This document shows, in pieces, positions 8,272 to 16,055 of a stretch of 64,000 bases of DNA. The stretch's first letter is position 1. Each line of letters begins with the position of its first letter. Where the stretch lies: NCBI RefSeq assembly GCF_000617845.2, contig NZ_DF820425.1:5586741-5650740 (forward strand), in the 5' to 3' direction. The stretch is from Bradyrhizobium sp. DOA9. GTDB lineage: Bacteria; Pseudomonadota; Alphaproteobacteria; Rhizobiales; Xanthobacteraceae. The notes beneath the pieces were generated by a model. It made no database searches. It was not told the origin of the DNA and was given only the letters and a program-made list of their open reading frames with translations. Made by a program: the position numbers and the translations under genes.

Positions 8272-9504
8272 ATGCGGACGATTCTTGCCGGTCTCGCGTT
8301 GTGCAGTGCGATTGCAAGCCTGACTATAAGCCTCGTTACAAATGTAGCTCTTGCCGCCGAGCCGTCGCCGGAGCTGATCGCCTCTGGCAAGGCGCTGGTC
8401 GAGGCCGGCGACTGCGCAGGCTGTCACACCGCCGACCCGGCAAAGCCGTTCGCGGGCGGCAAGCGCATCGACACGCCCTTCGGCGCGATCTATGCGCCGA
8501 ACCTGACGCCGGACCGTGACACCGGCATCGGCGCCTGGACGGACGCCGATTTCACCCGCGCCTTGCGCACCGGCATCGCGCCTGATGGGTCGAACTATTA
8601 CCCCGCGTTTCCCTATCCCTACTTCACGCGCATGACGAAGGACGACACGCTGGCGATCCGCGCCTATCTCGGCACGCTGGCGCCCGTCGCCAGCCGCAAC
8701 AAGCCGCCGGAGCTGCGCTGGCCGTTCGGCTATCGCGGCCTGATGCGGCTGTGGAACGCGATGTACTTCAAGCCCGGCCTGTTCGAGCCGGACCAGACCA
8801 GGAGCGCGGCCTGGAACAGAGGCGGCTACCTCGTCACCGGGCTCGGCCATTGCGGCGCCTGCCATACGCCCAAGAATTATTTCGGCGCGGACAGGCAGGC
8901 GCAGGCGCTGTCGGGCAACGAGGTCGGAGGCTGGTACGCACCGAGGCTCGACGGCGCCGCCCGAACCGGGCTGAAGTCGTGGAGCGAGGCTGATATCACG
9001 GAATATCTGCAAAGCGGGCGCAACGCGAAGAGCCACGCCGGCGGGCCGATGGCGGAGGTCGTGGTCAACTCGACCTCGAAGATGAGCGATGCGGATGTGC
9101 GCGCGATCGCGGTCTACCTGAAGAGCCTGCCGCCGGCGCGGCGCGAGACCATCACGACGCCGCCCGATGAGGCCGAGATGAAGGCGGGCCAGGCGGTCTA
9201 CGCCAAGCTCTGCGTCGCCTGCCACGAGGCCGACGGCACCGGCAGCCCGCGCATCTATCCGCCGCTGCCCGGCAACGCGTTGCTGCAATCGATCAATCCA
9301 TCCTCCACCTTGCGCATCATCCTTGACGGCGCCTACACCGTGACGACGCCGCGCGCCCCCAACACCGGCGAGATGCCTGCTTACGCCAAGCAGCTGTCCG
9401 ACGGCGAAATCGCGGCGGTGACGAACTATATCCGCAATTCCTGGGGCAATGCGGGCCTCGTGGTGACGCCGGCACAGGTGGCGAAGGCGAGGAAGGAAAA
9501 GTAG
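8272..9504 (+). CDS. Secreted tri-haem cytochrome c (alcohol-dehydrogenase cytochrome-subunit type)
   Basis: Periplasmic electron carrier resembling the cytochrome c subunit of membrane alcohol, aldehyde or gluconate dehydrogenases. Seen: 410 residues with a signal peptide (LAGLALCSAIASL ... ALAAEP) and three CXXCH haem sites: CAGCH near residue 47, CGACH near 194 and CVACH near 314. The start MRTILAG is chosen over upstream ATGs because AGGAG lies 9 bp before it. The catalytic dehydrogenase subunit normally found with such proteins is not adjacent, so the partner is unknown. The gene is divergent from the indolepyruvate oxidoreductase gene and convergent with the channel gene. Confidence 0.9.
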   Translation: MRTILAGLALCSAIASLTISLVTNVALAAEPSPELIASGKALVEAGDCAGCHTADPAKPFAGGKRIDTPFGAIYAPNLTPDRDTGIGAWTDADFTRALRTGIAPDGSNYYPAFPYPYFTRMTKDDTLAIRAYLGTLAPVASRNKPPELRWPFGYRGLMRLWNAMYFKPGLFEPDQTRSAAWNRGGYLVTGLGHCGACHTPKNYFGADRQAQALSGNEVGGWYAPRLDGAARTGLKSWSEADITEYLQSGRNAKSHAGGPMAEVVVNSTSKMSDADVRAIAVYLKSLPPARRETITTPPDEAEMKAGQAVYAKLCVACHEADGTGSPRIYPPLPGNALLQSINPSSTLRIILDGAYTVTTPRAPNTGEMPAYAKQLSDGEIAAVTNYIRNSWGNAGLVVTPAQVAKARKEK

Positions 9505-9520
9505 CTCAACGCTGTCTCCT

Positions 9521-9600
9521 CGTCATTGCGAGCGCAGCGAAGCAGTCCAGAGTCCCTCCGAGGAAAGATTCTGGATTGCTTCGCTGCGCTCGCAATGACG
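9521..9600. repeat. Dispersed palindrome family R1, copy 2
   Basis: A near-perfect copy with ends CGTCATTGCGAGCGCAGCGA / TCGCTGCGCTCGCAATGACG. It lies exactly between two convergent genes, where it could work as a two-way transcription stop. Confidence 0.9.
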
Positions 9601-9624
9601 GGATGGAGAGGAGCGAAATAGCCG

Positions 9625-10269
9625 CTACCGCTCCTCGTCTCCCGTGAACACGAATTTCGGCATCTCCCATTTGTAGCGCACCGCAAGCAGGCGGAAGCTG
9701 ATGCCGAGGACGAAGGTCAAAATGGTCCAGAGCTCCGCATTGAGCTTGAGACCAAACGCGGTCGCATAGAACAATCCCGTCACCACCGAGACGCTGGCGT
9801 AGAGCTCGGAGCGAAACAGCAGCGGCACGTCGTTGCAGAGCACGTCGCGCAGCACGCCGCCGGCGCAGCCCGTCACCATCCCGGACACGATGACGATCGG
9901 CAGCGAAGCATCCATCTGCCAGGCCACGTCGCAGCCGGCCATGGTGAAGACGACGAGACCGATGGCATCGAGCACGATGAAGGCGACCTTCAGCCGGTGC
10001 ACTAGGCGCGCGAACAGGATGGTGAGAAAGGCGGCGCCGCCGGCGAGCGCGAGATAGATCGGGTTCTGCACCCAGGCCAGCGGATAATGTCCGAGGAAGA
10101 GATCGCGCAACGTGCCGCCGCCGAGCGCGGTGATGCAGCCGAGGAAGCAGACGCCGAGCCAATCCATGCTGCGGCGTCCGGCCGCGAGCGCAGCCGTCAT
10201 GCCCTGCGCGGCGACCGCGACGAGGGACAGGTAATGCAGCACGCTATCCGTAGGCGGCAGGCTCCACAT
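9625..10269 (-). CDS. TRIC-type channel family membrane protein (UPF0126/YadS-like)
   Basis: Small integral membrane protein of the UPF0126/bacterial TRIC family, a probable cation channel. Seen: 214 residues and about seven hydrophobic segments. It has the glycine-rich family signatures ALGGGTLRDLFLG and TGCAGGVLRDVLCND, which mark the two internal repeats. The start MWSLPPTD follows a strong GGAGGAGGG ribosome-binding site 9 bp upstream. A longer reading into the upstream plus-strand gene is an artefact of an open frame. Physiological ion and role are not evident. Confidence 0.88.
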   Translation of the reverse strand: MWSLPPTDSVLHYLSLVAVAAQGMTAALAAGRRSMDWLGVCFLGCITALGGGTLRDLFLGHYPLAWVQNPIYLALAGGAAFLTILFARLVHRLKVAFIVLDAIGLVVFTMAGCDVAWQMDASLPIVIVSGMVTGCAGGVLRDVLCNDVPLLFRSELYASVSVVTGLFYATAFGLKLNAELWTILTFVLGISFRLLAVRYKWEMPKFVFTGDEER

Positions 10270-10434
10270 CGCCGTGTTCCCTCCTCCGTGGCCCTCGAAC
10301 CTCAGGCGCGGGTTCCCATGGAACAGGTTCCCGATTCCCCTCACCGAGGCAACATGCGACGAAAGCATTAAGGAGGCGGAACAGAATCTCGCACCTGAGG
10401 GTTGTCCCGGGGTCACAACCGAGGAGACCAATCG

Positions 10435-10824
10435 ATGGCAGACGACCGTTTTACCAACGATCCGTACCGCCCGAACCTCGCCGACGATGAGTACTCTCGC
10501 GCGGCGCGCCGGGATGCCAACCTGCAGGCCGATCCCGAGCTCGGCGAAGGCCCCGCCTCCAGCGGCAAGATCGCGATGTTCGCGGTCGCTGTCGCTCTGG
10601 TGTTGGGCGCAGTGTTCTACGGCTTGAACAATTCCAGCACCACCAACCAGGCCAGCAACACGCCGACCTCGCAGACCGCGCAGACGACGCCGGCCAATCC
10701 GGCCGCACCTCCCGGCATGCGTGACGTGACGCCGCGCAGCAACACCGAGCCGGGCACGACCACGGGTGCCGCGCCGAGCAGGCCGGCCCCGACGACGCCA
10801 GCTCCGTCGGACGGCGCGAAGTAA
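10435..10824 (+). CDS. Small membrane-anchored protein with Thr/Pro/Ala-rich tail (unknown function)
   Basis: 129 residues, not recognised as a named family. Seen: a polar N-terminus (MADDRFTNDPYRPN) and one transmembrane segment at about residues 45-61 (IAMFAVAVALVLGAVFYGL). A low-complexity tail rich in Thr, Ala, Pro and Asn follows, typical of an extended periplasmic or wall-spanning region. The start is supported by GAGGAG 8 bp upstream. It is divergent from the TRIC-type channel gene and followed by a dispersed repeat. It could be a cell-envelope protein. No domain supports more. Confidence 0.75.
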   Translation: MADDRFTNDPYRPNLADDEYSRAARRDANLQADPELGEGPASSGKIAMFAVAVALVLGAVFYGLNNSSTTNQASNTPTSQTAQTTPANPAAPPGMRDVTPRSNTEPGTTTGAAPSRPAPTTPAPSDGAK

Positions 10825-10854
10825 CGGCGCGACGGTCGTTGCGTCACACACAAC

Positions 10855-10982
10855 TGTCATCGCCCGGCTTGACCGGGCGATCCAGTACTTCGAAACGGTA
10901 GCGATCGAACCGAAAAGCTGCGGCGTACTGGATGCCCCGGCCGGACTCGCCGGAGGCGAGACCCGGTGGCGGGGCATGACAC
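10855..10982. repeat. Dispersed palindrome family R2, copy 1
   Basis: Has arms TGTCATCGCCCGG / ...GGGGCATGACA, an internal stem CCCGGCTTGACCGGG, and GATCCAGTAC / GTACTGGATG. The same type recurs, shortened, at 13514-13589, and a small version lies between rpoB and rpoC. Confidence 0.75.
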
Positions 10983-10994
10983 CGAGAGGATGAA

Positions 10995-11024
10995 AGAGCG
11001 GCGGGACTAGCATCCCGCCGCTCT
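10995..11024. terminator. Bidirectional stem-loop terminator
   Basis: A perfect 12-bp stem AGAGCGGCGGGA / TCCCGCCGCTCT with a 6-nt loop. It is flanked by TTCGTTT on one side and AAAG on the other and lies 5 bp downstream of the stop of the minus-strand PEP-mutase-like gene. Confidence 0.75.
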
Positions 11025-11028
11025 TCGT

Positions 11029-11838
11029 TTAACTGAATATCTTGTTGAGCTCGCCGCCGGGATAGCCGTTGCCGAGCTCGGTGAAGGTCCCCTTCTCCGC
11101 CATCTCCTTGGCCGCGCGCATGAAGCCGCCCCAGGCGGCGCGGGCGAGCGAGCCGCCGACGCTGATGCGGCGCACGCCGAGATCTTGGGCTTCCTGCAGC
11201 GACAGGCCGGAGCCGCCGATCAGGAGATTGAACGGCTTCGGCGCGACTGCCTTCACCACCGCGGCGATGTCCTCACGACTCTTCAGACCCGGCGCGTAGA
11301 GGCAGTCGGCGCCGGCATCGGCGTAGGCGGTGAGCCGATCGATGACGAGCTTGAGATCGGTCACGCCCCACAGATAGGCCTCGCAGCGGCCGACCAGCAG
11401 CGTGCCGCTGTCGCCGATCGCCTTGCGCGAGGCCTTGATGCGCTCGACCGCGAGGGCACGGTCGTAAAGCGGCTTGTCCTTGTCGCCGGTGGAATCCTCG
11501 ATCGACAGGCCCGCCACGCCGGTGCGCACACCGCGCTCGACATTGTCGGCGACCCTCTCGGGCTCGACCGCAAAGCCGCCCTCGAAATCGGCGTTCACGG
11601 GGATGTCGACGGCCGTGCTCAATGCTGCCAGATGCTGACAAACGTCCTCGACCGTGACGTGATTATCGGCCTTGCCGATGGTCCAGGCAAAGCCCGCGCT
11701 CGATGACGCAATCGCCTTGAAACCGAGATGCTGCAAGGCTTTCGCGCTGCCGACATCGACCGGATTGGGCAGGATGAAGCAGCCGCTCTCGTGCATCTTC
11801 CTGAACGTCGCGCGCTTGTCGGCGGTCGTCACATGCAT
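11029..11838 (-). CDS. Isocitrate lyase/PEP mutase superfamily protein
   Basis: 269-residue protein of the ICL/PEPM (carboxyvinyl-carboxyphosphonate phosphorylmutase-like) family, a TIM barrel acting on 2-oxoacid-type C-C or C-P bonds. Seen: the N-terminal segment CFILPNPVDVGSAK, the metal-site region VNADFEGGFA, GLSIEDSTGD, and LLVGRCEAYLWG. The KKCGH active-site loop of true isocitrate lyases is absent, so it is more likely an oxaloacetate hydrolase, methylisocitrate-lyase-like or uncharacterised member. It follows the two small barrel-protein genes on the same strand (51-bp gap). Confidence 0.85.
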   Translation of the reverse strand: MHVTTADKRATFRKMHESGCFILPNPVDVGSAKALQHLGFKAIASSSAGFAWTIGKADNHVTVEDVCQHLAALSTAVDIPVNADFEGGFAVEPERVADNVERGVRTGVAGLSIEDSTGDKDKPLYDRALAVERIKASRKAIGDSGTLLVGRCEAYLWGVTDLKLVIDRLTAYADAGADCLYAPGLKSREDIAAVVKAVAPKPFNLLIGGSGLSLQEAQDLGVRRISVGGSLARAAWGGFMRAAKEMAEKGTFTELGNGYPGGELNKIFS

Positions 11839-11889
11839 GTTTCTCTCCCTTGTTGGCCGCGCAGAGATAGGCGCGCGTTCTCAACTCCG

Positions 11890-12240
11890 CTAGTGCGCAT
11901 CGTGCACCGCGCGGCTGTCCTTCGGGGCCTGCTCACGGTCGGTCATGCTGTAGTCCCGGACCACGTTGGCGATGCGTAAGTGATAATCCGCGAAGATTTT
12001 CGCGCGGCCCCTGGCCTGGGTGCGACGATGCTCCATGGTGTTGCGCCAGGCGGCGACTGCCGCCTCATCGCGCCAGAACGACACCGACAGGATCTTGCCC
12101 TTCTCGGTCAGGCTCTCGAAGCGCTCGACCGAGATGAAGCCGTCGATGGTCTGCAGCAGCGGCTTCAGGTCGGCCGCGAGGTCGAAATAATCCTGGCGGT
12201 GTTCCGGCTTGGGCCAGACTTCAAAGATCACGGCGATCAT
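11890..12240 (-). CDS. Antibiotic biosynthesis monooxygenase (ABM) domain protein
   Basis: 116-residue dimeric alpha-beta barrel protein. Seen: the start MIAVIFEVWPKPEHR, the central IDGFISVERFESL, and SVSFWRDEAAVAAW, which are typical of ABM/quinol monooxygenase-like proteins. It sits 27 bp after the NIPSNAP gene and 51 bp before the PEP-mutase-like gene, so the three may be co-transcribed. The substrate is unknown; the family covers oxygenases, haem-degrading enzymes and non-catalytic proteins. Confidence 0.82.
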   Translation of the reverse strand: MIAVIFEVWPKPEHRQDYFDLAADLKPLLQTIDGFISVERFESLTEKGKILSVSFWRDEAAVAAWRNTMEHRRTQARGRAKIFADYHLRIANVVRDYSMTDREQAPKDSRAVHDAH

Positions 12241-12267
12241 GGGCGTCTCCTGCTAACGATGTCGCGC

Positions 12268-12576
12268 CTACAATACCACCTTGCGCAGGAAGGTGCGTTC
12301 TTCGGTGAGGATGAATTTCTCGGCCTCCGCAAAGTTGAAGTTCGCCGTCCCGTCGAGATCGGCGCGCAGCCGCTTGCGATAGGCCTCGTACGCCGCGAGG
12401 CTCTCGAAGCTGATCAGGGCGGACGCGATGTTGTTGGTGCCCTCATGCGGCATGAAATAGCCGATCAACTCGCCGCCACATCTCGGAATGATGGTGAGCC
12501 AGCGCTTCGCATATTCCTCGAACTGCGCACGCTTGAAGGGATCGAGCTGGTAGCGAATGAAGACGGTAACGGACAT
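12268..12576 (-). CDS. NIPSNAP-family dimeric barrel protein
   Basis: 102 residues starting MSVTVFIRYQLDPFK, with HEGTNNIASALISFESLAAYEAYR, which matches the NIPSNAP/ABM dimeric alpha-beta barrel pattern. Family function is poorly known. It is first of the three-gene minus-strand group and is separated from the divergent ArsR gene by a repeat. Confidence 0.82.
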   Translation of the reverse strand: MSVTVFIRYQLDPFKRAQFEEYAKRWLTIIPRCGGELIGYFMPHEGTNNIASALISFESLAAYEAYRKRLRADLDGTANFNFAEAEKFILTEERTFLRKVVL

Positions 12577-12596
12577 GATGGGCTCCTGTTTCTTTT

Positions 12597-12713
12597 GTCA
12601 TTGCGAGCCACCGGGGCCGCGCGAAGCGCGGCCCCGGTGATAGGCTCCGCGAAGCAATCCAGGATCCCTCCGCGGAAGCATCTCTGGATTGCTTCGCTTC
12701 GCTCGCAATGACG
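12597..12713. repeat. Dispersed palindrome family R1, copy 3 (extended)
   Basis: Outer arms TCATTGCGAG / CTCGCAATGA, with an extra internal perfect stem CACCGGGGCCGCGC / GCGCGGCCCCGGTG that the short copies lack. It lies in the divergent interval between the NIPSNAP and ArsR genes. Confidence 0.85.
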
Positions 12714-12769
12714 ACGTGTTGCAAGACTACCGGCTTGCCCGACACCAACGCTTCGGTTACCATCGAAGC

Positions 12770-13468
12770 ATGAAATCCGGACCCGACATCGCCATGGTCG
12801 CCGCGCTGGTCGGCGACCCCGCCCGCGCCAACATGCTCACGGCGCTGATGAACGGCCGCGCGCTCACGGCGAGCGAGCTGGCGCAGGAGGCCGGCATCAC
12901 CCCGCAGACCGCGAGCTCGCATCTGTCGAAGCTCGAGGCCGGCGGCCTGATCGAGCCGGAGAAGCAGGGCCGCCATCGCTATTACCGCCTCACCGACGAC
13001 GACGTCGCCGGCGTGCTCGAGGGGCTCGCCGGCCTTGCCGCACGCACCGGCCACATGCGCGTGCGCACCGGTCCGAAGGACCCTGCGCTGCGGCGCGCGC
13101 GGATCTGCTACGACCATCTCGCCGGGGACCTCGGCGTGCAGATGCTGGACTCCTTGCGCGAGCGGCATCTGGTCAGGCAGAGGAAGCAGGAGATCGAGCT
13201 GACCGCCGAGGGCGAGCGCTTTCTCGCCAGGCACCTGGAGATCTCGCCCGACATGCTCAGCCATCCGCGCCGGCCGGTCTGCAAGGCCTGCCTCGACTGG
13301 AGCGAGCGGCGCCATCACCTCGCCGGCACGTTGGGCGCGGCCATGATGCAGCGCTTTGCCGAGCTGAAATGGGCGGCGCGCGATCCGACGCCCGGCAGCC
13401 GCGTCGTGAACTTCACCCGCACCGGCGAGAAGCAGTTCGCTGCGCTGTTCGGTAATGGGAAGGATTAG
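12770..13468 (+). CDS. ArsR-family winged-helix transcriptional regulator
   Basis: 232-residue regulator. Seen: an N-terminal winged helix (LVGDPARANMLTALM; ELAQEAGITPQTASSHLSKL; GRHRYYRLTDDDV), roughly residues 5-95. A longer C-terminal part carries CKACLDWSERRHHLAGTLGAA. The start MKSGPDIA is chosen because the upstream in-frame residues derive from the dispersed repeat. Regulators of this size are usually annotated ArsR/SmtB-like without a clear metal site, and only scattered cysteines are seen here. Possible targets are its divergent neighbours. Confidence 0.88.
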   Translation: MKSGPDIAMVAALVGDPARANMLTALMNGRALTASELAQEAGITPQTASSHLSKLEAGGLIEPEKQGRHRYYRLTDDDVAGVLEGLAGLAARTGHMRVRTGPKDPALRRARICYDHLAGDLGVQMLDSLRERHLVRQRKQEIELTAEGERFLARHLEISPDMLSHPRRPVCKACLDWSERRHHLAGTLGAAMMQRFAELKWAARDPTPGSRVVNFTRTGEKQFAALFGNGKD

Positions 13469-13469
13469 T

Positions 13470-13502
13470 CACGCAAACATCGTGAAATCACACGTTTGCG
13501 TG
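13470..13502. repeat. Inverted repeat CACGCAAAC-N15-GTTTGCGTG
   Basis: A perfect 9-bp inverted repeat starting 2 bp after the ArsR gene stop. There is no T-run, so it is either an RNA 3' hairpin or a protein-binding site. Confidence 0.5.
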
Positions 13503-13513
13503 TGAACTCTCAG

Positions 13514-13589
13514 TGTCGTCATGGCCGGGCTTGACCCGGCCATCCACGTCTTTATTGCGGCTGGCACGTGGATGCCCGGGAAAGCCCGA
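13514..13589. repeat. Dispersed palindrome family R2, copy 2 (shortened)
   Basis: TGTCGTCATGGCCGGGCTTG / ACCCGGCCATCCACGT ... ACGTGGATGCCCGGG. It stops 7 bp before the hydrolase ATG, so the promoter or leader of that gene is built from repeat sequence. Confidence 0.7.
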
Positions 13590-13596
13590 GACTGTG

Positions 13597-14607
13597 ATGA
13601 ACCGCATCTTCCTGGCCGCGCTCGCCGCCGCCCTTCTTGCTTCCCAACTCACATCCACCAACGCCGCCGAAACCGCACCGCGCGAACCCTACGGCATCGC
13701 GCTCGAAGGCTTTGCCTATCCCTACCCCGTGCACTTGCTCCCCGTTGTCAATGACGGCGAGCAGCTCGACATGGCCTATATGGATGTCGCCGCGGCGCAG
13801 CCGAACGGCCGCACCGTCGTGCTGTTGCACGGGCGCAATTTTCCGTCGAGCTATTGGGCACCCGTGATCAAGATGCTGAGCGAGGCCGGCTTTCGCGTCG
13901 TGGTGCCGGACCAGGTCGGCTTCGGCAAGTCCTCCAAGCCAACCGGCGAGCTGCATTTCGACAATCTGGCGCGCAACACCATCGCGCTGCTCGATCACTT
14001 GGAGATCAACAAGGCCGAGATCGTCGCGCATTCGCTCGGCGGCATGCTCGGGGTGGGCATCGCCCGCGCCTATCCGGACCGCCTCGCCCATCTGGTGCTG
14101 ACCGCGCCGATCGGGCTCGAGGACTACCGCCTCTACGTGCCGCCGACGCCGACCGAGAAGATGATCGAGACCGAGGACAAGCTGACCGCCGAGGCCTATC
14201 GCAAGCAGCTCCAGACCAATTACGCAATCAAGCTGCCGGCCGAGGCGATCACGCCATTCATCGAGGCACGCTTCAATATCAAGGGCAGCCCGGACTATCC
14301 GCGCTGGCTGCGCGCCTTCGTCTCTTCCGGCCAGATGATCTATCGCGAGCCGGTCGCGCACGAGATCCCGCTGATCGCGACACCGACGCTGTTCATCATG
14401 GGTGCGGACGACCACAACGCGCCGGGCCGGCCGCTCGCGCCGGAGGCGCTGCGGAGCAAGATGGGGCTGAACGCAGAGCTCGCGAAGCAGCTCGCCGCGA
14501 AGATGCCGAACGCGCGGGCCGAGGTCATCCCCGAAACCGGCCACCTCGTCTTCCTTGAGGCGCCGGAGAAGTACAGGGAACTGGTGCTGAGCTTTCTTGG
14601 CCGCTAG
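13597..14607 (+). CDS. Secreted alpha/beta hydrolase
   Basis: 336-residue hydrolase with an N-terminal signal peptide (MNRIFLAALAAALLASQ ... NAAE). Fold signatures seen: LLHGRNFPSS (oxyanion region), VVPDQVGFGKS, nucleophile elbow AHSLGGM with Ser146, the acid region MGADDHNAPG, and ETGHLVF with His316. The triad is therefore complete. The reading extends upstream into a repeat, so the MNRIF start is preferred. The substrate is unknown. The family includes haloalkane dehalogenase-like, epoxide-hydrolase-like and ester hydrolases. Confidence 0.87.
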   Translation: MNRIFLAALAAALLASQLTSTNAAETAPREPYGIALEGFAYPYPVHLLPVVNDGEQLDMAYMDVAAAQPNGRTVVLLHGRNFPSSYWAPVIKMLSEAGFRVVVPDQVGFGKSSKPTGELHFDNLARNTIALLDHLEINKAEIVAHSLGGMLGVGIARAYPDRLAHLVLTAPIGLEDYRLYVPPTPTEKMIETEDKLTAEAYRKQLQTNYAIKLPAEAITPFIEARFNIKGSPDYPRWLRAFVSSGQMIYREPVAHEIPLIATPTLFIMGADDHNAPGRPLAPEALRSKMGLNAELAKQLAAKMPNARAEVIPETGHLVFLEAPEKYRELVLSFLGR

Positions 14608-14804
14608 CGACAGCTGCGTGTCGTCTGAGGCAGGATGCGGGGAACGTTCATGCCGCATTCAGGTCATGATTGGCAGGTTTGGATCGCGACGTATCGGCAC
14701 GTGTCACCCAGATTTAACGTGTCGAATCGTGTCTGTTGATTCATTGTGCGCCACAAGCGCCGTGCCCCCCAAGAATCTGCCCCAAGGACGAGAAGGAAGA
14801 TCAA

Positions 14805-15056
14805 ATGAAATATCTCTTCGCTGCCGTGATGCTCGCGAGCGCGGTCGTCGGTTTCAGCGAGGTGGCAAGCGCCGCCGGCGGTTGCGGCCCGGGCTGGTAT
14901 CGCGGTCCCTACGGCAGCTGCCGCCCGATGCGCGGCCCTGTCGTCGTTCGCCCCGCCCCCGTGGTGGTCGCGCCGGCACCGGTCGTCGTCGTACCCCGTG
15001 CGCGCGTTTGCCCCTACGGCTTCCGCTGGTACGCCGGCCGCTGCCGCCCGTACTGA
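14805..15056 (+). CDS. Small secreted GCG_CRPN-type cysteine/proline-rich protein
   Basis: 83-residue exported protein. Seen: a signal peptide ending VASAAG, then GGCGPGWYRGPYGSCRP. This resembles the GCG...CRPN prefix motif common in small secreted proteins of Bradyrhizobium and relatives. A Pro/Val repeat (VVVRPAPVVVAPAPVVVV) and a second Cys pair (CPYGFRWYAGRCRPY) follow. Start supported by AGAAGGAAGA 5 bp upstream. It is followed by a strong terminator, so it is probably monocistronic. Function is not established. Confidence 0.82.
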   Translation: MKYLFAAVMLASAVVGFSEVASAAGGCGPGWYRGPYGSCRPMRGPVVVRPAPVVVAPAPVVVVPRARVCPYGFRWYAGRCRPY

Positions 15057-15078
15057 TCTCCTCCATTCCGTTGCAAAT

Positions 15079-15112
15079 GGCCGCGCGGCGAAAGCCTGCG
15101 CGGCCTTTTTTT
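15079..15112 (+). terminator. Rho-independent terminator
   Basis: A GC-rich stem GGCCGCGCGG / CTGCGCGGCC with a short loop followed by seven T, 23 bp after the stop of the small secreted protein gene. Confidence 0.9.
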
Positions 15113-15209
15113 GCTGACGATCCATCCGCTGCGGAACCGGAGCGCTCCCCAAAATCGAAACGGGGACCGCCAGCGGCGATCCCCGTCGAGTCCGCGAGTG
15201 GTCGCGAGC

Positions 15210-15497
15210 TTACCAATAATGGCGGCGGTGCCAGCGCCGGCGATGCCGGCGCCAATGACGGCGATGCCAACCCCAATGGCGGCCGCGCCCCCGCCAGTGA
15301 ACCTGCTCGGGCGTCAGCTTGGCGGCTTCCTCGCTGGTGGTGACGGCAGGATGAGCGTCGGGACTGCCTTGCGGCGTACGAGCGGGATCAACGAGCGGCT
15401 GCGGCGACAGCGGCGCGGCCTGCGCGGCAGTCGCGGCAAAGGCGGCTGCACCCGCCGTCAATCCCAAGGCAAGTTTCAAAAAGTTCCGGCGCTCCAT
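15210..15497 (-). CDS. Small Tat-exported protein with His/Arg/Trp-rich C-terminus
   Basis: 95 residues, no named family recognised. Seen: a twin-arginine type signal (MERRNFLKLALGLTAGAAAF ... AQAAP), a Pro/Ala-rich linker, and a striking C-terminal stretch from about residue 68 composed almost only of H, W, R and G (HWRGRGRHWGWHRRHW and onward). His spacing could bind metal or haem, or the basic patch could bind polyanions. It is convergent with the GCG_CRPN-type gene, separated by a terminator. A GC-rich shadow frame is possible, but the clean signal peptide argues that it is real. Confidence 0.75.
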   Translation of the reverse strand: MERRNFLKLALGLTAGAAAFAATAAQAAPLSPQPLVDPARTPQGSPDAHPAVTTSEEAAKLTPEQVHWRGRGRHWGWHRRHWRRHRRRWHRRHYW

Positions 15498-15610
15498 GGC
15501 AATTCCTCTAGGCTACCTGGCAAGTGATGCAGAGGAAGTGTCGCGGCCACGACATGAACCAAGGCTGAATCGCGTGTTGAGATTCGTTGCGCAGCAGACA
15601 TTCGGTGTGC

Positions 15611-15925
15611 CTACTGTGGAAATTCCTGCGCCAGCACCAGCGTCTCGCGCGAGCGCTTCACCTCGGGCCACTCGCGGTTGAAATCGGCGACGAGCTTTTG
15701 CAGCGCGTCGCCTTTCAGCATCGCATTCAGCCCGGCCTCGTCGTCGAACTGATACATCGCCTGGTGCAGCGAGGGATCATCCAGGCTCCAGAATCGCCAC
15801 GCCTTAGCTACGCCGAAGGCCTTCACCGCGTCGGGCAAATGTTCCGTCTCGTACCATCGGTCGAAAGCAGCGCGCTTTTCGGCCTCGGTGACGACGGCGC
15901 GAACGACGAAGAAGGCTGCTGGCAT
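15611..15925 (-). CDS. Small dimeric alpha-beta barrel-like protein (unknown function)
   Basis: 104 residues from MPAAFFVVRAVVTEAEKR. The pattern FDRWYETEHLPDA followed by WRFWSLDDPSLHQAMYQFD resembles DUF4286/EthD-like small barrel proteins. The WYxxEHLP-type segment is typical of such folds. Divergent from the glutathione S-transferase gene with a short shared promoter region. No reaction can be assigned. Confidence 0.75.
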   Translation of the reverse strand: MPAAFFVVRAVVTEAEKRAAFDRWYETEHLPDAVKAFGVAKAWRFWSLDDPSLHQAMYQFDDEAGLNAMLKGDALQKLVADFNREWPEVKRSRETLVLAQEFPQ

Positions 15926-16055
15926 CGGATGTCCTCCCTTGTTTGCCGCGAGACTAACCGCTTTCCGTCGCTGGCGACAAAAAGACTTGGCCCTGATGTC
16001 GGAATGGACGCCCTTCGCTCGTCCTTTGCATCGAACCAGGACACGGAGACAGCAA

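Noticed and set aside
10995..11024. Stem-loop as an operator
   Set aside because: It is just past a stop codon, GC-rich, with T-rich flank, which fits a terminator better.
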